Source: Saliphagus infecundisoli
Lineage (GTDB): Archaea > Halobacteriota > Halobacteria > Halobacteriales > Natrialbaceae
Direction: 5' to 3'
DNA: 42,899 nucleotides
Assembly (NCBI RefSeq): GCF_020177375.1
Contig: NZ_JAIWHV010000029.1
Location: 1 to 42,899, forward strand
The first letter of the stretch is position 1; each line of letters starts with the position of its first letter. Positions 28,959 through 36,847 of this stretch are shown in pieces. The notes below the pieces were generated by a model that was not told the origin of the DNA, did no database searches, and saw only the letters and a program-made list of their open reading frames with translations. The position numbers were made by a program, and so were the translations under genes.

Positions 28959-30121
28959 TCGGCGGTCGAGCCCTCGTCTACGTCCTCGGCGTCCATCGTG
29001 TACTCGTCGGGGTCGGCGTCCGTGTCGGTGATCTCCTCGCTGTTCCAGTACTCGTGATCCTCGAGTTCGCGGAAACACTTGGTCCGGTGGCTTCCGCCGC
29101 TGTCGTAGAGCGCGGGCGTCTCCTCCCGGCAGGCCTCCCGAGCCTCGGGACAGCGGGTGTGGAACCGACAGCCCGACGGCGGGTTCGTCGCGTCGGGGAT
29201 GTCGATCTTCCGGATCGGCGGCGACTCGCGCATCGCCTCCTCGGCGAGTTCGGCGTCGAGTTTCGGCGTCGCCCACTGGAGGACCTTCGTGTAGGGATGC
29301 TGGGGATCGTGGATGATCTCCTCTGCGGTTCCGATCTCGACGATCTCGCCCATGTACATCACAGCGATCTTCCCGCCGGACTTCCCGGCGAGGTAGCGGG
29401 CGTTCGCGAGGTCGTGGGAGATGAAGACGAACGAGGTGTCGAACAGGTCCTGCATCTCGAGGAAGAGGTCCATCGCGCCGATGCGCAAGGAGACGTCGAG
29501 CGCGCTGACGGCCTCGTCGGCGAGGATGACGTCGGGTTCGACCAGCAGGGCGCGGATCAGCGCCACGCGCTGTTGTTCGCCCCCCGAAAGCTGGTGGACG
29601 TACCGGTTGGAGTAGTCCTCCGGGGGCGTGATCCCCGTGCGCTCGAGCATCGCGAGGATGCGATTGCGCCGCTCCTCGTAGTTGAGGTGGGGATGCCACC
29701 GTTTGAGCGGCACCGCGAGGTTGTCCAGCACCGACCGGTAGGGGTTCAACGCGGCGCCGGGGTCCTGGTGGATGATCTGGAGCGACCGGCGGATCTCCTC
29801 GAAGGTCCTGTCGGTGTCGGCGGTGCCCTCCCGGACCTTCCAGATGTCGTCGCCCCGATACCGCACCGAGCCGTCGCTTGGCTTCTGGAGGCCGACGATC
29901 GTCTTCCCGAGGGTGGTCTTCCCGCAGCCGGACTCGCCGACCAGCGCGAGGACGTCGTTCTCGCCGAGCTCGAGGTCGACGCCGTCGACCGCGCGCACGG
30001 GCGGATCGTCGGCGACCCCGAGGCGGTCGGCGAGCCAGGAGGGTGCCATCGAGCCCACCAGCGAGGAGTCCTCGAAGTGGACCTCGAGGTCGTCGACCTC
30101 GACTAAGGGTCGGGTGCTCAC
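28955..30121 (-). CDS. oligopeptide/oligosaccharide ABC transporter ATPase (OppF/DppF type)
   Basis: A 388-residue ATPase. Walker A GESGCGKTTLGKT, signature LSGGEQQRVALIRAL, Walker B VILADEAVSALD and switch-His FISHDLANARY are intact. The C-terminal extension has four cysteines (GCRFHTRCPEAREACREE...HRTKCF), as in Opp/Dpp ATPases where such Cys can hold an iron-sulfur cluster. It overlaps the preceding ATPase gene by four bases, so the two are translated together. Although named for peptides, archaeal Opp-type importers often carry beta-linked oligosaccharides; xylan context favours xylo-oligosaccharides here. Confidence 0.92.
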   Translation of the reverse strand: MSTRPLVEVDDLEVHFEDSSLVGSMAPSWLADRLGVADDPPVRAVDGVDLELGENDVLALVGESGCGKTTLGKTIVGLQKPSDGSVRYRGDDIWKVREGTADTDRTFEEIRRSLQIIHQDPGAALNPYRSVLDNLAVPLKRWHPHLNYEERRNRILAMLERTGITPPEDYSNRYVHQLSGGEQQRVALIRALLVEPDVILADEAVSALDVSLRIGAMDLFLEMQDLFDTSFVFISHDLANARYLAGKSGGKIAVMYMGEIVEIGTAEEIIHDPQHPYTKVLQWATPKLDAELAEEAMRESPPIRKIDIPDATNPPSGCRFHTRCPEAREACREETPALYDSGGSHRTKCFRELEDHEYWNSEEITDTDADPDEYTMDAEDVDEGSTAD

Positions 30122-31176
30122 TGACCCTCACCCCCGAAGGAAAGCGGGACGGCCTCGTCTGCCTCCTCCCAGTAGTGACAGCGGACCTCGTGGTCGTCGC
30201 TGACGTCGTAAAAGCCCGGATCCTCAGTCGTACAGAACTCGTCGCCGAGCGGACACCGGGGGTGGTACGAACAGCCGTCGGGGTGGTTGACCGGGTCCGG
30301 ACTCTCGCCCTCGATCGGGCGCATCTCCTCTAGGGGGATCTCGAGGTTCGGCGTCGCCTGCAACAGCGCCCGCGTGTAGGGGTGGGCGGCGCCGCCGAGG
30401 ATCTCCTCTGCGGGACCGACCTCGGCGAACTCGAAGGCGTACATCACGGCCAGTCGGTCTGCAAACCCCGAGACGATCGGGAGGTCGTGGCTGATGAACA
30501 CGAGCGTGAGCCCGTACTTGTCCCGGAGGTCATAGAGGAGATTGAGGATCGACCGCTGCATCAGGAGGTCGAGCGCGGCGGTCGGCTCGTCCATGACGAG
30601 GACGTCGGGCTCTAAGATGAGCGAGAGCGCGATCAGCGCGCGCTGTTTCTGGCCGCCGCTTACCTCGTGAGGGAACGAATCGAGCATCCGGTTGGGCTCT
30701 AAGTGGAGATCCGAGAGGAGCTGTGCGGCCCGCTCCATCCCCTCGTCTTTGTCCCAGCCGTGGGCCTCGAGGGTCTCGTCGAAGTGTTCGCCGATCCGCA
30801 TGGTGGGGTTGAAGGCGCTCATCGCGCCCTGGAACACCATCGAGATCTCCTCCCAGCGAAGCTCGCGCAGTTCCCAGGGCTTGAGGTTGAGGACGTCGAC
30901 TGGGTCGCCGTCCTCGGGGTAGTAGGTAACCTCGCCGCTGACGACCCCAGGTTCGACGACGGCGTCGAGCAAGGTGTCCGCGAACATCGACTTCCCCGAC
31001 CCCGACTCGCCGACGACACCCAGGGTCTCCCCGCGTTCGATGTCGACGGTGACGTCCTTGAGGACGTGCGAGGCACCTTTGTCCATCTCGAAGCGGACGT
31101 TGGCGTCCCGGATGGTGAGGATCGGGTCCTCGACGGAGCGGCTCTCCCGGTCGACGCTCATCGCTTCGTTCACCAT
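30118..31176 (-). CDS. oligopeptide/oligosaccharide ABC transporter ATPase (OppD/DppD type)
   Basis: A 352-residue ATPase with Walker A GESGSGKSMFADT, signature VSGGQKQRALIALSL, Walker B VLVMDEPTAALD and FISHDLPIVSGFA. The C-terminal region again has four cysteines (GCSYHPRCPLGDEFC...HEVRCHY). The ATG at 31176 (MVNEAMSV) follows an AGAGG stretch by a few bases; the longer frame upstream is non-acidic and overlaps duplicated promoter DNA. It is divergent from the first lipoprotein gene, and forms a heterodimer with the OppF-type protein encoded next. Confidence 0.92.
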   Translation of the reverse strand: MVNEAMSVDRESRSVEDPILTIRDANVRFEMDKGASHVLKDVTVDIERGETLGVVGESGSGKSMFADTLLDAVVEPGVVSGEVTYYPEDGDPVDVLNLKPWELRELRWEEISMVFQGAMSAFNPTMRIGEHFDETLEAHGWDKDEGMERAAQLLSDLHLEPNRMLDSFPHEVSGGQKQRALIALSLILEPDVLVMDEPTAALDLLMQRSILNLLYDLRDKYGLTLVFISHDLPIVSGFADRLAVMYAFEFAEVGPAEEILGGAAHPYTRALLQATPNLEIPLEEMRPIEGESPDPVNHPDGCSYHPRCPLGDEFCTTEDPGFYDVSDDHEVRCHYWEEADEAVPLSFGGEGQ

Positions 31177-31412
31177 CGCGACCTCTCCCCGCGTTCTCTC
31201 CGGCCGGCTCGGTTCCGTGCGTACCGAACGCTGTAGACAGGGCCAGACATTCACCCCCATCTCCGGACCATAATTATAAATATCCTTCCCTCCCCGGGCG
31301 TCACGCGCAGTCCGGAATCCGACGGGCGATTGGCAGGTCGCTGGTGCGTGACTATCGCATAACTAATTGCTGGCCAGAATATTTATCACTCATTATCATC
31401 CATCTCCATCGG
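31177..31412. promoter_or_regulatory. divergent promoter region, left copy of a duplicated segment
   Basis: This 236-base gap serves the ATPase genes leftward and the first lipoprotein gene rightward. Two AT-rich boxes occur: ataattataaatat at 31270-31283, suited to the ATPase side or an upstream element, and gaatatttatcac about 28 bases before the ATG at 31413, giving a leaderless mRNA. Most of the segment from about 31196 recurs, diverged, upstream of the second lipoprotein gene (33363-33570). Confidence 0.6.
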
Positions 31413-33257
31413 ATGTCTGGAGAGCACCACTGGCAGCGCGCCATCTCACGACGGAGAGCACTCGCACTGGTCGGCGTCGGTGGTTCCGGGGCGATCGCCG
31501 GCTGTTTGGGTAATGGTACTGACGACGAGGACGAAGAGCTCCTCGGAGAAACGGGGTTGGAACCAGTTCTCGATGACGTCGACTACAACGAGGACTACGA
31601 GGACGAGTACCAGGTCCTGTACCCGTCGGCGGAACTCAACCCGTTCGAGGACGACCACATCTTCAACCCGTATCATCCCAAGTGGAACCCCGGGGACTTG
31701 GGACAGGAGTTCGGGTTCGAGTACCTGGCGGTGTACCACACCGAACGCGGCGAGTACGTACCGCGCATTGCCGACGACTGGTCGATCGACGACGACACCC
31801 TTCGAACCGAAGTCACCCTCTCGGAGGAGTACGGCTGGTCGACGGGCGAGGACATCACCGCCCACGACTTCGTCACCGCGTACAAGTTAGACGGCCACTT
31901 GAGTCTGGGAATCGAGGAGTTCGTCGACATCGAGGAGGGGGTCTACGCCGACGACGATTACACGCTCGTCATCGAGCCCGTAGACGAGTACAGCGATCTG
32001 GAGAAGGACCTGTGGATGAGCCAATGGGCCGAGGCGAACCTGACGGTTTCGGAGAGCCAGTACGGTCAGTTCGTCGAGGAGTTCGAGGACGCGGGGGACG
32101 ATGACGAACACGAGAGCGTCCAGGAGGACCTCCTCAACTACGACGTGAGCTGGAACGAGGTCCTGTACTCGGGCCCCTGGATCTTTGCCGAGGCCAACGA
32201 GGAGTACGCCGACCAGGTCCCGAACCCTGAGCATCCGATCGCACAGGATTGGAACTTCTTCCAACGAACCGGCATGTACGTCGACGAGGAGGGAATCGAA
32301 TCTGGCGAGGTCGACTGGGGAGACGACAGTCCCGAACTCGAGGACGTGCCCGACAAGTACGGCGAAGGACCGTTGCCGTATGACGGGCAGTCGTTTGCGA
32401 TCATCTTCGGGACCGAAGACGAGTACATCCGCGAGTATCCCGAAGTGCGCCAGGCACTCGCCTACGCCGTCGACATCCCGCACCTGACCGAGGTCACCGC
32501 CACGGACGGGACGCCCCACGACGAGTACTCCACGGGGATCGACTCCCTGTACGTCGAAGACTACGTCGAGGCCGACGCCCTCGATGCAATGGCGAACTAC
32601 GCGCCCCAGGACACGGAGACCGCTCAGGATCTCCTCGAACCGATCGGTTTCGAGCTTGATGGCGACGAGTGGCTGACGCCGGACGGCGATATTTGGAACA
32701 TCAATTTCTCGGTGGGCGAGTGGTTTGACACCCACTCGGAGATAATCTCGAACAATCTCCAGGAGTTCGGAATCGACGTCGATCATTACGTCAGCGAGAT
32801 GCCAAATTGGGAGTCGGAGGTCATGGAGCCCCTCGACTTCGATATGACGGTTCATCTGAACTACGGGATGGCTCGCGAGTATCATCCCTACCCCGACTTC
32901 AACGACGTGTTCAACAATCGCACCATGGGATTGCTCACCGAACGGACGGGGATCGTCGAGGAGACCGTCGAGGTGCCCGAAGTCGGCAGCCCGGATGGAG
33001 ATACGGTAACGTTCGACGTTCCCGAGGAGCTTGACGCGATGTTGACGGCCGATTCCGAGGACGAACTCGTCGATCACGCGACGAACCTCGCCTGGGTCCA
33101 CAACCAGAAGCTCCCTGCGGCCGTTTGCTTCCCCTGGGGCGGAGGGCATTACTGGGTCAACACCGATGACTGGAACTTCGACCTCGAAAGTGAGGATTGG
33201 CTGACCTCGAACCGGCTCACCCATTACCTGTTGCAGAACGGGATCGAACCGGTTTGA
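31413..33257 (+). CDS. Opp-type ABC transporter substrate-binding lipoprotein 1 (family 5)
   Basis: A 614-residue family-5 solute-binding protein. The Tat signal (ISRRRALALVGVGG) ends in an IAGC lipobox with Cys31, then an acidic linker (DDEDEELLGE) and the binding fold. Internal marks are PRIADDWSIDDDTLRTEVTL, VRQALAYAVDIPHL (read as EVRQALAYAVD) and a C-terminal WLTSNRLTHYLLQNGIEP. A paralogue follows directly; the two share the signal peptide almost exactly. It would deliver oligosaccharides (or peptides) to the fused permease at 36848. Start set by the TATA-like box 28 bases upstream. Confidence 0.9.
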   Translation: MSGEHHWQRAISRRRALALVGVGGSGAIAGCLGNGTDDEDEELLGETGLEPVLDDVDYNEDYEDEYQVLYPSAELNPFEDDHIFNPYHPKWNPGDLGQEFGFEYLAVYHTERGEYVPRIADDWSIDDDTLRTEVTLSEEYGWSTGEDITAHDFVTAYKLDGHLSLGIEEFVDIEEGVYADDDYTLVIEPVDEYSDLEKDLWMSQWAEANLTVSESQYGQFVEEFEDAGDDDEHESVQEDLLNYDVSWNEVLYSGPWIFAEANEEYADQVPNPEHPIAQDWNFFQRTGMYVDEEGIESGEVDWGDDSPELEDVPDKYGEGPLPYDGQSFAIIFGTEDEYIREYPEVRQALAYAVDIPHLTEVTATDGTPHDEYSTGIDSLYVEDYVEADALDAMANYAPQDTETAQDLLEPIGFELDGDEWLTPDGDIWNINFSVGEWFDTHSEIISNNLQEFGIDVDHYVSEMPNWESEVMEPLDFDMTVHLNYGMAREYHPYPDFNDVFNNRTMGLLTERTGIVEETVEVPEVGSPDGDTVTFDVPEELDAMLTADSEDELVDHATNLAWVHNQKLPAAVCFPWGGGHYWVNTDDWNFDLESEDWLTSNRLTHYLLQNGIEPV

Positions 33258-33641
33258 CCCCGAAGCGGTTTCGCAGACGGGCGTAACTCGACGGCGTCCG
33301 CCCGTGTTCGTATCGGGAATCCCACGTTCTCGCAAGCGGACGGTGTCGGAAGCGATCGCGCTCTCTCCGGCCGGCTCGGTTTCGCATGCCCCGAAACGCC
33401 GTCGACAGAGCCAGCCCTTCGGCTCTTCCCCCGGACCAAATCGTCGATATCGCTCCCTCCCCGGGCGCCACGCACGGTCCGGACGACGCAACGGATCTCG
33501 TCGTGAACCGCTCCACGATGGATCGCCGCCGGCCGAAACATTTATCATACATTATCATCAATTTCGACTGATGCCTGAGAAGCAGCACTGGCAGCGCGCC
33601 ATCTCACGACGGAGAGCACTCGCACTGGTCGGCGTCGGTGG
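31428..33641 (+). repeat. 56-base identical blocks over the lipoprotein signal peptides
   Basis: Bases 31428-31483 and 33586-33641 are identical over 56 positions, including silent codon positions, and encode residues from the first conserved His to the second Gly of the signal peptide. Flanking mature regions are clearly diverged. The spanned interval holds lipoprotein gene 1 and the promoter of gene 2. This is a tandem duplication with the signal region kept alike by recent conversion or selection. Confidence 0.85.
33258..33570 (+). promoter_or_regulatory. promoter region of second lipoprotein gene, right copy of duplicated segment
   Basis: No gene in these 313 bases. From about 33363 the sequence parallels 31196 onward: shared ctctccggccggctcggtt, then ctccctccccgggcg near 33453 (left copy near 31286), then a catttatcatacattatcatc promoter about 29 bases before the ATG at 33571. 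The first hundred bases have no counterpart in the left copy. Confidence 0.65.
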
Positions 33642-35469
33642 CGCCGGGACGATCGCCGGCTGTCTCGGCGGCGACGGCGGCAATGGCAATGGCAACGGGA
33701 ATGACAGCGGCAACGGAAACGACAGCGGCAACGGAAACGGCAACGACAGCAGCGGCGAGGACGCCTTAGAGGAGTACTACGGCGGGGAAGCCGAGGAAGT
33801 CGAACAGGAGTTCGACGCCGACTACGAGCAGTGGAGCGAGGCGAATCTACCGGACGCCACAACCCCCTACGATGGGGAGTACATCCTCAACCCCTATCAC
33901 TCCTCGTGGAACGCGGGCGACCTCCAGGAACTGGGCTACGAGTACCTCTCGGTGTACCACACGGGGGACGGCGAGTACATCCCCCGCGTTGCCGACGAGT
34001 GGTCGATCGACGAGGAGACCCTCGAGACCGAGATCACGCTGAGCAGCGATTACGGCTGGTCGAACGGCGACCCGGTCACGGCCGCCGACTTCGAGACGGC
34101 GATGCGCCTCAGCGCCTACATGGAGATGGGTCTCGAGACCTACATCAACCCCGACGAGGGGATCACTGCCGAGGACGACACCACGCTCGTCCTCCAGCCC
34201 CGCGAGGACTACCAGGCACTCGAGTCCTCGTTCTGGGAGAACCAGTTCGCCGAGACGATCTTGAACGTCTCGGAGGCCCAGTACGGCGGGTTCGTCGAGG
34301 AGTTCGCCGACACCGACTCCGACGAGGAGATCTCGAACATCCAGGGCAACATCATTGAGTTTGCGCCCGAGTGGAACCAGGCGATGTACTCGGGTCCGTT
34401 CATGTGGATCGAGGCCAACGAGGAGTACGCCGACCGGGTTCCGAACCAGAACCACCCGGTCGCCCAGGACTGGGAGCTCTATCTCCGAACCGGACAGTAC
34501 GATGGGGAGGAGGGGCTACGTTCCGAAGACGCCAGCTGGGCACACAACACGGCGATCACCGCGGACCTGCCCGACATCTACGAGTCGCCGCCGGTGTCGT
34601 ACTCCGGCCAGACGTTCGCGCTCCTGTTCGGTCCCCAGGACCAGTACATCTCCCAGGAGCCCGACGTCCGGAAGGCGATCGCGTACGCGATCGACTGTCA
34701 GAATCTGGTCGAGACCGTCGCCCCCTCGACGCCGGTCGACACCTACTCCGCCGGTGTCGACATCGGCTACATCGAGAACTTCGTCGCCGAGGACGCCCTC
34801 GAAGCGATGACCGACTACTCGGTCCGGGACACCGACCGCGCCCAGGAACTCCTCGAGGGCGTCGGCTTCAGTCTCGACGACGGCACCTGGTACACTCCCG
34901 AGGACGAGGAGTGGCAACTCGAGTTCCCCCACGGCGACTGGTTCCCGGACCACGGCGAGATCATCAACAACAACCTGACCGAGTTCGGCATTAGCTCCGA
35001 ACGCACTTCCAACGCCATGGGGACCTGGCAGTCCGAGTACGGCGACACCCTCGAGTACGACATCAGCGTCCATCTGAACTACGGGATGGCCCGACAGTAC
35101 CACCCGCTGCCGGACTTCGAGGAGGAACTGTTCGATGCCGACCGCGCGGCGGTCACCGGGACCGAGATCCTGAGCGAGGAAGTCGAGGTGCCCGAGGTCG
35201 GCAACCCCGAGGGCGACACGATCACGGTCAACTTCCGGGAGGCCCTGGATAACATGGCGGTCGCGGGCGGCGAAGACGAGTTGATGGAGATCGCGACCAG
35301 GGTCGCGTGGGCACACAACCAGTTGCTCCCGAACCTGATGATCTACCCCTGGAGCGAGCACTACTGGGTCGACGCCGCGAACTGGAACTTCGACGTCGAG
35401 TCCGACGACTGGCTCACCTCGAACCGGATCGCCCACTACATGCTCCAGAACGGCATCAGTCAGACCTAA
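33571..35469 (+). CDS. Opp-type ABC transporter substrate-binding lipoprotein 2 (family 5)
   Basis: A 632-residue paralogue of the preceding protein. Its signal peptide matches over residues 6-24 (HWQRAISRRRALALVGVGG) and ends in IAGC with Cys31; after it comes a Gly-Asn-Asp-Ser linker (GNGNGNDSGNGN) in place of the acidic linker of copy 1. The rest is collinear with copy 1 (PRVADEWSIDEETLETEITL; WLTSNRIAHYMLQNGIS). Two binding proteins feeding one permease would widen the range of ligands, for example plain and glucuronate-decorated xylo-oligosaccharides; this is inference. Confidence 0.9.
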   Translation: MPEKQHWQRAISRRRALALVGVGGAGTIAGCLGGDGGNGNGNGNDSGNGNDSGNGNGNDSSGEDALEEYYGGEAEEVEQEFDADYEQWSEANLPDATTPYDGEYILNPYHSSWNAGDLQELGYEYLSVYHTGDGEYIPRVADEWSIDEETLETEITLSSDYGWSNGDPVTAADFETAMRLSAYMEMGLETYINPDEGITAEDDTTLVLQPREDYQALESSFWENQFAETILNVSEAQYGGFVEEFADTDSDEEISNIQGNIIEFAPEWNQAMYSGPFMWIEANEEYADRVPNQNHPVAQDWELYLRTGQYDGEEGLRSEDASWAHNTAITADLPDIYESPPVSYSGQTFALLFGPQDQYISQEPDVRKAIAYAIDCQNLVETVAPSTPVDTYSAGVDIGYIENFVAEDALEAMTDYSVRDTDRAQELLEGVGFSLDDGTWYTPEDEEWQLEFPHGDWFPDHGEIINNNLTEFGISSERTSNAMGTWQSEYGDTLEYDISVHLNYGMARQYHPLPDFEEELFDADRAAVTGTEILSEEVEVPEVGNPEGDTITVNFREALDNMAVAGGEDELMEIATRVAWAHNQLLPNLMIYPWSEHYWVDAANWNFDVESDDWLTSNRIAHYMLQNGISQT

Positions 35470-35598
35470 GCCGTCGACTCCGTTCCGACCCCATAGCTCC
35501 GCGATATCGTTCCGTTTTTGTGCTGTTTTCACCCGTCTTTTGCTCCCGACGAGCCGTCGCATCGGGACGTTTTTGTTCCGGCAGGTTCCCGGGAGCGT

Positions 35599-36783
35599 AT
35601 GGCACAAGGGAGCGATGTGCGCGACGTGGAGATAACCGACGTCCGGACGACCCGCGTCGAGTCGGAGTTCTTCTGGACGTACGTCCGGATCTACACGGAC
35701 GAGGGCATGACCGGAACCGGCGAGGCCGTCCTCGGTCCGAAAGCCGACGAGTACGTCGATTTCGTACGGGAGCTGCTCGTCGGGAAGAACCCCCTCGACA
35801 TCGACGCGCGGTGTACGGAGCTGTTCGACCGGCTCTCGTATCTCGGCGGGATGTCCGGGATCGGCGTGACGGCGATCTCGGCGATCGACATCGCGCTCCA
35901 CGATCTCGCGGGGAAGCTATTGGACGTGCCCGCCTACCAGCTCTTGGGGGGGAAACACCGCGAGGACGTCCGGGTCTACTGTGACTGTCACGCCGGCGAG
36001 CACCTCCACGCCGGCGGCGGCGAGGACGCATACAGACCCGAAGCGTATGCCGACGCCGCGGAGGGGGTTCTCGCCGACGGCTTCGACGCGATCAAGTTCG
36101 ACCTCGACGGCCTGGAGCGCGGCGACGAGGACCGCCGGACCAAGCGCCTCTCAGCGCGCGCGGTCGACTACCGCCGGGAGATCGTCGAGGCGGTGACCGA
36201 TCGCGTCGGCGACCGTGCGGACGTCGCCTTCGACTGTCACTGGAGCTGGAACGGCGACACCGTCCGCCGGCTGGCCTCGGCGCTCGAGCCCTATCCCGTG
36301 TGGTGGTTGGAGGACACCGTTCCCCCGGAGAACCACGACGTCCAGATGGAGGTCACCCGCGCGAGCGAGACGACGATCGCCGCGGGAGAGAACGTCTACC
36401 GCGTCGAGGGCGCCCGCCGGCTGATCGAGAACCAGGGTCTCGACGTGCTCCACCCCGACGTGCCGAAGACCGGCGGGATGCTCGAGACGAAGAAGATGGC
36501 CGACATGGCCAAAGCCTACTACATCCCCGTGGCGCTGCACAACGTCGCCTCGCCGCTGGGCACGATGGCCTCCGCCCACGTCGGCGCCGCGACCTCGAAC
36601 TTCATGGCCGTCGAGTACCACGCCCGGGATCTCCCGTGGTGGGACGACGTGATCGAGGGGGGACCGATCATCGAGGACGGGCAGATCGCCGTTCCCGACG
36701 AGCCGGGACTGGGGGTCGAACTCGACGAGGACGCCGTCGCCGACCGCCTCGCGCCCGGCGAGACGGTCTTCGAGGAGCCATGA
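35599..36783 (+). CDS. second enolase-superfamily sugar-acid dehydratase
   Basis: A 394-residue paralogue of the dehydratase at 6872-8107. Same barrel motifs: FDAIKFDLDG, VAFDCHWSWNG (metal Asp), WWLEDTVPPENHD (Glu), AAGENVYR (Glu) and VALHNVASPLG (His). A loop after VYCDCHAG is different (EHLHAGGGEDAYRPEA), suggesting another substrate. The ATG at 35599 has a gtttttgtt box about 30 bases upstream. It lies between the lipoprotein and permease genes of the Opp-type importer. Candidate substrates are xylonate, arabinonate, or mannonate from the glucuronate route begun by UxaC at the right edge; the sequence alone does not decide. Confidence 0.78.
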   Translation: MAQGSDVRDVEITDVRTTRVESEFFWTYVRIYTDEGMTGTGEAVLGPKADEYVDFVRELLVGKNPLDIDARCTELFDRLSYLGGMSGIGVTAISAIDIALHDLAGKLLDVPAYQLLGGKHREDVRVYCDCHAGEHLHAGGGEDAYRPEAYADAAEGVLADGFDAIKFDLDGLERGDEDRRTKRLSARAVDYRREIVEAVTDRVGDRADVAFDCHWSWNGDTVRRLASALEPYPVWWLEDTVPPENHDVQMEVTRASETTIAAGENVYRVEGARRLIENQGLDVLHPDVPKTGGMLETKKMADMAKAYYIPVALHNVASPLGTMASAHVGAATSNFMAVEYHARDLPWWDDVIEGGPIIEDGQIAVPDEPGLGVELDEDAVADRLAPGETVFEEP

Positions 36784-36847
36784 GTCGGACTCCAGCTACC
36801 GGAACTGTTATTACGCTTGCCCGATGGACTTTTGGTATCAATAGACC

